Positions 33,254 through 40,345 of a stretch of DNA of 53,806 bases are shown in pieces. This DNA is from Myxococcales bacterium (lineage in GTDB: Bacteria; Myxococcota_A; SURF-8). Where the stretch lies: contig QZKR01000046.1 in NCBI GenBank assembly GCA_003598065.1, positions 1 to 53,806 on the forward strand, read 5' to 3'. The translations under genes and the position numbers were made by a program. Under the pieces are notes generated by a model. It was given only the letters and a program-made list of their open reading frames with translations, was not told the origin of the DNA and did not search any database. How positions within the stretch are numbered: the stretch's first letter is position 1; every line of letters starts with the position of its first letter.

Positions 33254-34801
33254 ATGAGATCGCGAAGCATGCGTATCGGGCTTTGGGGTGTGGGCTTATT
33301 TCTGCTCTGCGCGCCGCTGGCCTGGGCGGAAGACGTGGGCGACATCGCCGTCTTCGAGGATGTAACCGGCCAGATCATGCCGGCCGCCGGTTTCTGCGCC
33401 AACGTCGCCTATCCGCGCGGCCTCTGCCTGCCCCCGGCCGGTCAGGCGTTCTTCCGGGATCATCCGGACAACTACGACGTGCTGGTGGTCGCCACCAACA
33501 AGACCCTCAATCCGATGTTCGATCCCAAGGCGGCGGCTCCCCTGAACGCGGACATCAAGGGGATCGGCCTGGATACCTGCCCCTGGCGCTATCAGGACCT
33601 CGGCTCGGCGGGCCGGCTGATCAACGCCGTCGCCCTCGGCTGGTTGGCCGGGATGCCGGAAAATCCGGACGATTTGTATCGCTGGCCGCCCATCCGCGGC
33701 GTGGAAGTCATCGCCCACGAGATCGCCCACCGTTGGTTTGCCTACCTCGCCGTCGATCATGGCGACGGCCAGGGCTCGCGCGACATCCTGCGCGCCAGCT
33801 ACAACGACGACTCAGGGACGATCGGCGTCCACTGGTCGTCCTGGTTCAACACGGACGGCTCGATCGAGTACGGCGGCATCCTGACGGACAACGGCGACGG
33901 AACCTTCACGAACGTCGTGGGGCCGCCGCGCATCTTCAACCGGCTCGATCAATACCTGATGGGGATACTCCCTCCCGAGGAGGTGGGCCCGCTGTGGTAC
34001 GTCCGCGTCGGCTACAGCCTGCACGGCGGCCCCGACATGATGGAGGACCCGGTCACGGTTTTCAGCGGCGAGCGCGTGGATTTCGGCATCGAGGACATCG
34101 TCCGCGCCAACGGCCCGCGCGTGCCCGCCTCCTCGCCCTGCCACCTGAAAGTGGCCTTCGCCATCGCCTACCCGCCGGGGCTGTACCCGTCCCAGTCCGA
34201 CTTCGACAAGCTGAACCGCTACCGGCTGGCGCTGGAGGAATATTGGATCCAGGCGTCCGACGGACGCGGTTCGTTGGACACCCGCCTCGACGGTTGCGGC
34301 GAGGGGACGGAGACCTGCCCCGGCGAGCCGTCGCCGCATTGCTTTCAGGAACCCGCCGATTGCGAAGACGGCGAGCGGCGCTGCAACGGCCTGACGCTGG
34401 TTCAGCTTTGCCGCAACAGCCATTGGGTGACGGTCCAGACCTGCGTGGAGAGCGCATCCTGCATCGACGGCGAATGCTACACGCCCGACGAGGACGGCGA
34501 CATCGGCGAGGATGGCGATGTGTCCGAGGATGTTGAACTGCCGGTGGATGGCGATACGCCCGGTGATGACGATGCGCCGAACGACGGCGATAAAGATATG
34601 CCCGCCGACGGCGACGCCCCTGCCGATGGCGATTACGACTCGATCAACGGCGATCTTCCCGACGGCGACGGCGGCTCGTCGATCATCCCGCCCGAAACGG
34701 ACGGCAGCACGGGCGGCTGCGCCCAGAGCGGCGGCGCGTCGCTGGCCATGTTGCTTTTAGCGCTGGCGCTGGTTCTCACGCGGCGAAGGGTTCATGAGTA
34801 G
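33254..34801 (+). CDS. Secreted zinc metalloprotease-like protein with MYXO-CTERM-like C-terminal sorting tail
   Basis: 515 aa. A Sec signal peptide ends near PLAWA. The zinc motif HEIAHRW (residues 155-161) sits in a protease-like domain (residues 30-350). A Cys-rich segment follows (CEDGERRCNGLTLVQLC), then a DGD/PADGD linker (about 410-485). The C-terminus is GGCAQSGGAS, a hydrophobic helix and TRRR: the tripartite layout of MYXO-CTERM anchors processed by a rhombosortase- or exosortase-like step. The substrate is unknown. The start ATG 33254 gives the cleanest signal peptide; 33269 is an alternative. The stop overlaps an intergenic repeat. Confidence 0.87.
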   Translation: MRSRSMRIGLWGVGLFLLCAPLAWAEDVGDIAVFEDVTGQIMPAAGFCANVAYPRGLCLPPAGQAFFRDHPDNYDVLVVATNKTLNPMFDPKAAAPLNADIKGIGLDTCPWRYQDLGSAGRLINAVALGWLAGMPENPDDLYRWPPIRGVEVIAHEIAHRWFAYLAVDHGDGQGSRDILRASYNDDSGTIGVHWSSWFNTDGSIEYGGILTDNGDGTFTNVVGPPRIFNRLDQYLMGILPPEEVGPLWYVRVGYSLHGGPDMMEDPVTVFSGERVDFGIEDIVRANGPRVPASSPCHLKVAFAIAYPPGLYPSQSDFDKLNRYRLALEEYWIQASDGRGSLDTRLDGCGEGTETCPGEPSPHCFQEPADCEDGERRCNGLTLVQLCRNSHWVTVQTCVESASCIDGECYTPDEDGDIGEDGDVSEDVELPVDGDTPGDDDAPNDGDKDMPADGDAPADGDYDSINGDLPDGDGGSSIIPPETDGSTGGCAQSGGASLAMLLLALALVLTRRRVHE

Positions 34802-34860
34802 GATGGGCAATTTTTTTGCCCATCATCCTTCTGATGGAGCAGGTTTTTCAACCTGCTCCA
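34802..34860. repeat. Two adjacent perfect hairpins (families B and C), possible terminator
   Basis: GATGGGCAA-TTTTT-TTGCCCATC (34802-34824) is followed by TGGAGCAGGTT-TTTC-AACCTGCTCCA (34835-34860). They lie immediately after the metalloprotease stop and mark the left edge of the A+T-rich island. Family B resembles 7988 and 19613. Family C recurs at 40642 as a degenerate copy, with one arm near 7915. Confidence 0.75.
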
Positions 34861-34880
34861 CGGAGCCCCCCAAAAAACAA

Positions 34881-34908
34881 TTGCACTTGAAAAATTATAG
34901 AATAGAAT
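34881..34908 (+). promoter_or_regulatory. Candidate promoter for the BamE-like lipoprotein gene
   Basis: TTGCAC (34881-34886), a 16-bp A+T-rich spacer and TAGAAT (34903-34908) lie 49 bp before the ATG. Confidence 0.45.
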
Positions 34909-34956
34909 ATGACGAACTTGCGTTTCCCGTCAGCCAAAGTATTAAAGGAGAAGACA

Positions 34957-35298
34957 ATGGCCATGCTAAAAAGAGTAATCGGTGCGATATTCCTTGCGAT
35001 GTTGCTATTGCCTCTCGGCGCATGCGCGATGAATTTGCATCCGTATGAAATTAACCAAAAAATCGTCAAAGGTGAAATCTACATCGGCATGACGACTGAC
35101 GAGCTAAAGCGTGCTGTGGGAGATGAAAAGATGTGCGCAACAAAAAGCACTGAATATACGAAAGAGGGAGAAGTCATTATTTGTGAATATGGGACGGGGT
35201 TAGGAAGGCCAACGGAAGGAGATCCGGTAAAGCCTTGGATAATGCTTACGATCCAGAATGGTAAAGTTACGGCTATCAAAAAGTGGGTCTACCAATGA
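34957..35298 (+). CDS. Small BamE/SmpA-like lipoprotein
   Basis: 113 aa. The signal peptide ends LPLGAC (Cys23). The mature part starts with a short helix and then IYIGMTTDELKRAVG, the GMT-x3-V pattern of BamE/SmpA-fold lipoproteins, followed by beta strands (EVIICEYG, WIMLTIQNGKVTAI). It is shorter and more divergent than BamE proper, so a role in the Bam complex is not claimed. AAAGGAG gives the start at 34957. It is A+T-richer than the core genome and is followed 39 bp later by the DUF4041 gene. Confidence 0.75.
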   Translation: MAMLKRVIGAIFLAMLLLPLGACAMNLHPYEINQKIVKGEIYIGMTTDELKRAVGDEKMCATKSTEYTKEGEVIICEYGTGLGRPTEGDPVKPWIMLTIQNGKVTAIKKWVYQ

Positions 35299-35337
35299 TT
35301 TAATTGTTGACCTCTAGGAACCGAGCCGGAGGGACCA

Positions 35338-36708
35338 ATGAATATTCTTGTGGGGTTGCTTTGTGGTTTGTTTTTGTTACTTGTCGTCGTTCTCATAAAC
35401 AAGCTCAGTAAAACGAATAGGGAAGCGGAATCGCTTAAAAAACGCAATGCCGAACTGGAAGGCTTTGCGGCAATCGTTCCGGAATCGGAAGCAAAAGCAG
35501 ACAAAATTTTATTTGATGCGCAACGCCAAGCCGATTTGGTTATAGCCGAAGCGCAAACGCATGCAGCGAGGATCCTTGAGCAAGCACAGAAAGAAGCAGC
35601 CCCTTTGTACGCGCAGGCGGAACAAGCTCTGAACGCAGCCAAAGACGAGTCTGGAAAGATTCGACAAAACGCCAAAGACTATGCCGCCCGCCTAAGTGAA
35701 AAAGCCGATACTATTTTCAGGGATGCGCAGACCAATTATGGGCGCATCCTTGCAGAAGCCGAGCGGCATGCAAAGGAGATCGCCGGAGACGCCTATGACG
35801 CTTTGCAGCGAGCGAAGGACCTTGATGCCACCGCCAAAGCCATGAAGAATATAATTGAGGGCTACGGCGACCGTTATCTCATTCCGTCGTACTCTCTGCT
35901 TGACGAACTGGCGGAGGAATTTAGTTTTGCTGAAGCGGGAGAGAAGCTCCGTCAAGCGCGCGAACACACGCGTCAGATGTGCGAGAATGGGTTAGCGGCT
36001 ACTTGCGATTATGCTGAAAAAAATCGTCGCGAAACCGCCATTCGTTTCGTGCTCGACGCCTTCAATGGTAAAGTAGATTCAGTGCTTTCTCGATCCAAGC
36101 TCGACAATTTTGGAACACTTCGACAGAAACTTGACGATGCATTCCATATCGTGAACGACGAAGGCAGCGCCTTTCGTAACGCGCGCATCTTGCCCGAGTA
36201 TCTTGCAGCCCGCACCGAAGAATTGAAGTGGGCGATTTTGGCTCAAGAGTTAAAGGAGAAAGCGAAAGAGGAACAGCGCAGAATCAAAGAGCAGATGCGT
36301 GAGGAGGAAAAAGCGCGGAGAGAATACGAACGGGCTATGAAAGAGGCCGCTAAAGAAGAGGAAACGTTACGCAAGGCAATGGAAAAGGCTCGGCTCGAAA
36401 TTCAAAAGGCCAGCGCCGAACAGCGTGATAAATATGAGGCCAAGCTTGTTGAATTGCAGGAAAAACTTAAGGCTGCCGAGGAAAAGAATCAGCGCGCGCT
36501 ATCAATGGCGCAGCAGACAAAACGCGGTCACGTGTACGTTATTTCCAATATTGGTTCTTTTGGCGAGGAGGTCTATAAAATCGGCATGACCCGCCGGCTT
36601 GAACCATTAGAACGGATCAAGGAATTAGGGGATGCCTCGGTACCATTCGAGTTTGATGTACACGCAATGATCACTTATGACGACGCACCAGCGCTCGAAC
36701 ATGGGTAG
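35338..36708 (+). pseudogene. DUF4041 / GIY-YIG nuclease gene, 5' part, interrupted by the IS1-family element
   Basis: 456 readable residues. A membrane anchor (residues 2-20) leads into long coiled coils (about 25-130 and 295-400) flanking a DUF4041-type domain (about 135-290). The end is the first part of a GIY-YIG (T5orf172/MUG113) nuclease: HVYVISN, VYKIGMTRR. The frame then hits TAG four bases inside the element. Joining 35338-36703 to 40346-40629 gives one uninterrupted 549-aa frame. DUF4041-GIY-YIG proteins are common in prophages and accessory regions; function is not firmly known. The break removes the C-terminal catalytic Glu/Asn side of the nuclease, so the left fragment should be inactive as a nuclease. 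Confidence 0.88.
36696..36703. repeat. Left 8-bp target-site duplication (CGAACATG)
   Basis: Identical to 40338-40345. The 8-bp length fits IS1-family insertion. Confidence 0.9.
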
Positions 36709-36764
36709 TGTCCTAATTTCATGGTGGACGTTCAACCTACTTCCTTGGATCATCTTGGCTCGAC

Positions 36765-37808
36765 CTACAGAATGCTTGTCAGGTAGGCCAACTCGCGTTG
36801 GTAGCGAGTAACAGAAGCATTCACCTGAAGTCTTCTCCCCTCGACAGTATGAAAACTATCGACCTTCAGTTTGGATATGGGAATACCCTTTGCGCCGCTA
36901 ATTCGTCCAGAAGAAACGAAATCATCTGTTATTACAAACGCATCTGCGGGGTCGGCGCAACCAAAAAGAGTCTGATGCTTTTCTGCTATCCTAAGCGCCC
37001 GCTCAATATACATTTGAGAGGCACGGTCGGGAGTAAACTTCTTCTTACCTTTTGCTCCTACCATTGTCATCACGATTGCTGCGACTTTAGGCGGTTGCCT
37101 TCCTCCAGCCCTTTTATTCCAAACCATAAAATCTCCGTTCGGATTTGACATGAGATCTAATGTCAATTCTAGCGAAGAAATGGAGTGTTCATCAACTCGA
37201 ATGGGGATAATAACCGCATCGGCAGCGCACCATGCTAAATGTGTTCCCCCCGCGTAAAACGGGCTTGTATCCATAAGTATCCCTTCGGCCTTAATATGTT
37301 TCGCCTCTTTGTTTAGCGCCTCTTTTAGTGATTCCAGCAATCTCTTCACGACACGTTCGCTGTCTTGGGTATCTGCTGTTGCCAATTGCAATTGTTGATA
37401 CATGTTGGACGGAAAGGCAAACATCATCGCATCGCCCGGAATTACAAAACACGGCAAATGCGCCTTGAAGGGTTCGCAGTGTCGGGACACTTCGTAAGAC
37501 GGACTACTCGGAACAATCCCAAACGCGGGACCCAACATCATCGGGCGCAATACATTTAATATAGTTACTTCCCTTTCGCTGCCACGCATAAGCATTTCGG
37601 TCAAATTGCATTGGGCGCAAAGGTCGGCAACAAGAAGAGAACACTTTGCCGACATCTCGTAAGCCAAATTAAAGGCAAGTGTGGATTTGCCCACTCCTCC
37701 ACGGAGAGCAGTAATAGCGTAGCTTCGATACTTCAAACTTCCCTTGGTTTTACATCCTTCCTCAATGACCTTGCGATGGTTTTCTAAGATTTTGTCCAAC
37801 GAGCCCAT
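36765..37808 (-). CDS. ParA/MinD-like (SIMIBI) ATPase carried by the IS element
   Basis: 347 aa. The deviant Walker A is LRGGVGKSTLAFNLAYE (KGGxGKS-type, with Arg in place of the first Lys). Walker A' is LLVADLCAQCNLTEM, where the usual Asp is kept (VADLCAQ), and Walker B is GILMDTSP. These match ParA-type partition or positioning ATPases. The C-terminus has no recognisable extra domain, and no parB gene follows. The start at 37808 is set by AAGGAGG 5 nt upstream. The five iterons lie immediately upstream and one overlaps the likely promoter, so autoregulation or a parS-like role is plausible (inference). Chromosomal IS elements rarely carry ParA. Confidence 0.85.
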   Translation of the reverse strand: MGSLDKILENHRKVIEEGCKTKGSLKYRSYAITALRGGVGKSTLAFNLAYEMSAKCSLLVADLCAQCNLTEMLMRGSEREVTILNVLRPMMLGPAFGIVPSSPSYEVSRHCEPFKAHLPCFVIPGDAMMFAFPSNMYQQLQLATADTQDSERVVKRLLESLKEALNKEAKHIKAEGILMDTSPFYAGGTHLAWCAADAVIIPIRVDEHSISSLELTLDLMSNPNGDFMVWNKRAGGRQPPKVAAIVMTMVGAKGKKKFTPDRASQMYIERALRIAEKHQTLFGCADPADAFVITDDFVSSGRISGAKGIPISKLKVDSFHTVEGRRLQVNASVTRYQRELAYLTSIL

Positions 37809-37845
37809 AGTTTCCTCCTTTTCGCCCGCAACAGTTTCTGACGGA

Positions 37846-37874
37846 ACCATAGCATAGAAAAACTGCAGGAGCAA
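37846..37874 (-). promoter_or_regulatory. Candidate promoter of the ParA-like gene, overlapping iteron 1
   Basis: On the minus strand: TTGCTC (37874-37869), a 17-bp spacer and TATGGT (37851-37846). Iteron 1 (37863-37881) covers the -35 and part of the spacer, so a protein bound there would block transcription. Confidence 0.4.
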
Positions 37875-37957
37875 TGAAAATCTGCAGGCTTAATTAAAAT
37901 ACGCAGGTAGTTAGATTTATTGCAGGTTTTATTAAAATCTGCAGGACATTAGCTTAC
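37863..37957. repeat. Five 19-bp iterons
   Basis: The core GCAGG starts at 37865, 37884, 37903, 37922 and 37941, exactly 19 bp apart each time. Consensus about CTGCAGGNTTAATTAAAAT. Units 1, 2 and 5 share CTGCAGG; unit 3 is the most divergent. The iterons lie between the ParA-like gene and the transposase promoter and may be an operator, a partition site or a replication-type iteron set. Confidence 0.88.
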
Positions 37958-37970
37958 TATCGTTTTTTAC

Positions 37971-37999
37971 TTGACTTTTTCTGTAAGCTGTTGTACGGT
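37971..37999 (+). promoter_or_regulatory. Candidate promoter for the structured region and transposase
   Basis: TTGACT (37971-37976), a 17-bp spacer and TACGGT (37994-37999). The -35 is near-consensus and the -10 is weak. It would transcribe the tRNA-like fold and the leader hairpins before the transposase. Confidence 0.4.
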
Positions 38000-38015
38000 T
38001 TCCCCAGAAAGCAAA

Positions 38016-38042
38016 ACCCCCAAGGCTTTTGGCCTCGGGGGC
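38016..38042. terminator. G+C-rich hairpin (attenuator-like)
   Basis: CCCCC-A-AGGC-TTTT-GGCCT-C-GGGGG: five plus four base pairs with one mismatch and a TTTT loop. It is followed by CTCGCTCTTTG rather than a clean U-tract, so intrinsic termination is uncertain. Confidence 0.4.
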
Positions 38043-38055
38043 TCGCTCTTTGAAA

Positions 38056-38127
38056 GCGGACGCAACGACCGGGGGTGCGGCTATCCACCTGACACCCCGG
38101 CGGGTTTGACTCCCGTCGTCCGCTCCA
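38056..38127 (+). ncRNA. tRNA-like fold ending in CCA, without a D-arm
   Basis: The 7-bp acceptor GCGGACG (38056-38062) pairs with CGTCCGC (38117-38123), followed by T and an encoded CCA (38125-38127). A T-arm-like stem-loop with loop TTTGACT lies at 38100-38116. In place of D- and anticodon arms there is a six-base linker and a roughly 8-bp helix (CCGGGGGTG with CACCCCGG, one bulge) closing a 15-nt loop. This cannot be a normal tRNA. It could be a decayed tRNA, a tRNA-like domain, or chance structure in a regulatory leader. Confidence 0.4.
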
Positions 38128-38138
38128 GAAACCCCTAA

Positions 38139-38407
38139 TGCGAATCCTCCATGCTTGCCGGCGCGGGAATTCGCAAGAGGAGCTTACATGGCAATTGTAA
38201 CCACTATGCTATTAATTGTCAAGCCTTTGCTTGGCAACCCCATTCGCGGGCCACCAAATCCGCAAATTAAGAACCAAGCGGACGCTTAACAGCTTGCCGG
38301 GCAGCGTCAACTACCCGGCAAGCCTTAATCCGCCGCATGGGGTTAGCCATGCTTCGGACCTCAACCTAATGGTGAATCCCCTGCGGCTTAAAGTCAAGGG
38401 GTTCATC
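38139..38407 (+). promoter_or_regulatory. Structured leader of the transposase gene
   Basis: Non-coding for the transposase but full of inverted repeats: GCGAAT/ATTCGC (about 38140-38174), CAAGC/GCTTG (about 38220), GCGG/CCGC (about 38246-38262), GCTTGCCGGG/CCCGGCAAGC (10 bp, 38292-38322), and CCGCATGGGG/CCCCTGCGG. GCTTGCCGG occurs twice direct and once inverted. This may control transposase translation. Confidence 0.5.
38188..38289 (+). CDS. Possible 33-aa leader peptide
   Basis: ATG at 38188 has a strong AGAGGAG site 5 nt upstream and reads MAIVTTMLLIVKPLLGN... to a TAA at 38289. It is hydrophobic at first, then Pro/Asn-rich. It lies in the structured leader and ends just before the 10-bp hairpin, so ribosome passage could change the leader fold. 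No homologue is recognised. Coding is unproven. Confidence 0.35.
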   Translation: MAIVTTMLLIVKPLLGNPIRGPPNPQIKNQADA

Positions 38408-39229
38408 ATGAACAAGTTGCCGAGGGACAAACAGAGGACGATTCTTTCCATGTTGGTTGAAGGCAATTCGATTCGTTCGATAGAGCGTATGACGGGCGTT
38501 CACCGCGATACGATCATGAGGTTAGGGCTAGCCGCAGGCGAGCATTGCGAGCGGATCTTGGACGAACGAATGCGCGGCCTGGAATGCCATAGCTTACAGG
38601 TTGATGAGGTTTGGTGCTACGTTCAGAAGAAGCAGCGGCACTTGACCAAAGCGGAAAAGGAAGCAAAGCGGATCGGCGATCAATACGTTTTCGTCGCCCT
38701 GGACGCAAGTACAAAACTTGTGGTGAGCTATCGTGTGGGCAAGCGCAGTACCGACAACACGTTTCTATTCCTGGAAGAGTTACGCGGGCGAGTGCGGAAC
38801 ACTCCGCAACTCACAACCGACGCTTTCGCACCTTATCCGAGTGCGGTTGAGAACGCATTCGGCGCGAATATCAGCTACGCACAGATAATCAAGATGTACG
38901 AGGGTATCTCGGAGGGCGACGCTCGTTATTCGCCACCAAGAGTAAAAGAGGTGCTAAAGTCGATTATCAGCGGCAATCCTGACAAGCGCAAGATTTCTAC
39001 CTCGTTCGTTGAACGGGGCAACTTGACCATTAGAATGCAGATGCGGCGATTCACGCGACTGACAAACGCCTTTAGTAAAAAGCTGGAAAACCTAAAGGCA
39101 GCGGTAGCATTACATTTCGCGTGGTACAATCTCTGCCGGATTCACTCTTCACTGAGAGTTACCCCCGCCATGCAGGCAGGGCTTGAAGGCCGCGTGTGGG
39201 ACTTGGGCGAGTTGCTACCGGCAAGTTAG
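38408..39229 (+). CDS. IS1-family transposase (DDE)
   Basis: 273 aa. An N-terminal helix-turn-helix-like region (GNSIRSIERMTGVHRDTIMRL) leads into the DDE domain: QVDEVW (Asp), TTDAFAPY (Asp) and FVERGNLT (Glu), with the IS1-typical MRRFTRLTNAFSKK and RIHSSLRVTPAM near the end. It is a single frame, unlike E. coli IS1 where InsA-InsB' needs a frameshift; this matches the one-ORF IS1 subgroup. ATG 38408 has AAGGGG 6 nt upstream. A TTG-initiated longer frame from 38216 runs through the hairpin leader and is less likely. Presumably acts on the 16-bp ends. Confidence 0.93.
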   Translation: MNKLPRDKQRTILSMLVEGNSIRSIERMTGVHRDTIMRLGLAAGEHCERILDERMRGLECHSLQVDEVWCYVQKKQRHLTKAEKEAKRIGDQYVFVALDASTKLVVSYRVGKRSTDNTFLFLEELRGRVRNTPQLTTDAFAPYPSAVENAFGANISYAQIIKMYEGISEGDARYSPPRVKEVLKSIISGNPDKRKISTSFVERGNLTIRMQMRRFTRLTNAFSKKLENLKAAVALHFAWYNLCRIHSSLRVTPAMQAGLEGRVWDLGELLPAS

Positions 39230-39253
39230 TGAATATATTGGCATAAATTTTGC

Positions 39254-39281
39254 TTGACAACAATATATAAGGAGGTATACT
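39254..39281 (+). promoter_or_regulatory. Near-consensus sigma70 promoter of the toxin-antitoxin pair
   Basis: TTGACA (39254-39259, perfect), 16-bp spacer, TATACT (39276-39281), 21 bp before the antitoxin ATG. A GGAGG between promoter and ATG serves as the ribosome site. Confidence 0.7.
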
Positions 39282-39302
39282 GTTTAGTTCGGAGGTAGCG
39301 TC

Positions 39303-39857
39303 ATGGCGAAGACGCAACTCAAAATATCCTTTAAGTTTGATAGGCAAAAAGCCATTCAGGCCATTTTATGGTTTTTAGCTCGCCATGGCGGAAAGCTTGA
39401 AAAACTCAAGCTAATTAAGCTTATTTTCTTTGCCGATAGGGAACATTTGGCGAAATACGCCCGCCCGATCATCGGTGGTTCTTATGTGGCGATGCAACAC
39501 GGCCCTGTGCTTTCTGAATTGCTCAATCTTATCAATTCCACTGAGAAAACCGTAAAAAACTTGGGATTCAATTTATCCGAACGAAACGTAGTTTCTACTG
39601 GACAGTATGATGAGGATTTTCTATCCGAATCAGATATAGAGGCCCTGCGAACAATAAACACAAGTATGGGAAGTATGGATTCTAACAGATTGCGTAATCG
39701 TACCCATGGATTGAAAGCATGGAAAAATAATTACCCTGACCCCTCCGAAAACACCTCTCGGCCTCTTCCTTACGAAGACTTTTTCCTTGATTTAGACAAT
39801 TCGGAAATCCTTGAGATAATTAGAGATGACCAAGAAGTAAGGGAAATGCTGGCCTAA
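39303..39857 (+). CDS. Panacea-domain (SocA/DUF4065-like) antitoxin, PanA-like
   Basis: 184 aa. The N-terminal helical core KLEKLKLIKLIFFADREHL and the following YARPIIGGSYVAMQHGPVLSEL (read as two segments) are typical of Panacea/SocA proteins. In characterised PanAT systems this domain neutralises many unrelated toxins encoded next to it. Here the stop overlaps the next gene's ATG (TAATG), the standard arrangement of a coupled toxin-antitoxin operon. The promoter just upstream is near-consensus. In this element it probably stabilises the insertion. Confidence 0.85.
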   Translation: MAKTQLKISFKFDRQKAIQAILWFLARHGGKLEKLKLIKLIFFADREHLAKYARPIIGGSYVAMQHGPVLSELLNLINSTEKTVKNLGFNLSERNVVSTGQYDEDFLSESDIEALRTINTSMGSMDSNRLRNRTHGLKAWKNNYPDPSENTSRPLPYEDFFLDLDNSEILEIIRDDQEVREMLA

Positions 39858-40312
39858 TGGGAAAACCTGGGAGAAATCCTTCTCCAGCAAAGATTCTTGA
39901 GGAAATTCTTATTCCGGGCGGTGCATTTCGTATGTGGCACAGCTTCGGGAGGGAAGGTAAAAAACTGCGGTTTTTCTTTGTAATGAACTATGTGCCTAAA
40001 GGTGCTAATGTTTTGCTCTTAAGCACCGCTACAAGCCAACTGGAAAATAGAAGGGCGCGAAGTCCAGCCGAAGTTCTTGTTGAGATTGGTCCGTCCGAAT
40101 ACCCAAGCCTTGAGAGACAATCATTAATTGACTGTTCCTCTGTTTCGCCTTTCAAGATCGCAGAATTACGCCGCCGGATTAGATGCAAGAAAGTAACACC
40201 ACTTCCCCCTTTACCTGTAGAGTTGCTTGAAAAAATTAGAGATGCTATCGGTGTGTCCAAATTTATTCCGAGAAACCAGAAGCTTCTGATCCTTCCCCCG
40301 GAAGAGGGATAG
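39857..40312 (+). CDS. Putative PanAT toxin, unrecognised family
   Basis: 151 aa, translated from an ATG overlapping the antitoxin stop. KKLRFFFVMNYVPKGANVLLLSTATSQ and LERQSLIDCSSVSPFKIAEL (beta-strand-like blocks followed by PVELLEKIRDAI helix) resemble the outline of PemK/MazF ribonucleases, but the diagnostic motifs are not clear and I would not name it MazF. It could belong to a different fold. It ends 9 bp before the right inverted repeat, the usual place for a cargo gene. Its toxicity is inferred from position only. Confidence 0.65.
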   Translation: MGKPGRNPSPAKILEEILIPGGAFRMWHSFGREGKKLRFFFVMNYVPKGANVLLLSTATSQLENRRARSPAEVLVEIGPSEYPSLERQSLIDCSSVSPFKIAELRRRIRCKKVTPLPPLPVELLEKIRDAIGVSKFIPRNQKLLILPPEEG

Positions 40313-40337
40313 AGAAAATTCAAATTAGGACACTACC

Positions 40338-40345
40338 CGAACATG
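40338..40345. repeat. Right 8-bp target-site duplication (CGAACATG)
   Basis: Direct copy of 36696-36703, immediately outside the right inverted repeat. Confidence 0.9.

Larger units (their letters stand above)
36704..40337. mobile_element. 3,634-bp IS1-family element with passenger genes
   Basis: Bounded by perfect 16-bp inverted repeats GGTAGTGTCCTAATTT (36704-36719 and, inverted, 40322-40337) and an 8-bp direct duplication. Gene order: ParA/MinD-like ATPase (minus), five 19-bp iterons, structured non-coding region, IS1-type transposase (plus), Panacea antitoxin and putative toxin (plus). IS1 elements are usually 0.7-1.2 kb with only a transposase, so most of this one is cargo. It is A+T-richer than the chromosome. 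Clean ends and intact frames suggest a recent insertion. Confidence 0.9.

Noticed and set aside
36798-37148. 116-aa plus-strand frame inside the element
   Set aside because: Antisense to the ParA-like gene and rich in Cys/Ser without family features.
38056-38127. Ordinary tRNA gene
   Set aside because: Acceptor and T-arm fit, but there is no D-arm or five-base-pair anticodon stem with a seven-base loop. Kept only as a tRNA-like candidate.
38216-38407. N-terminal extension of the transposase from TTG 38216
   Set aside because: It crosses the strong hairpins, has no ribosome site and does not look like IS1 transposase. ATG 38408 has AAGGGG at the right distance.
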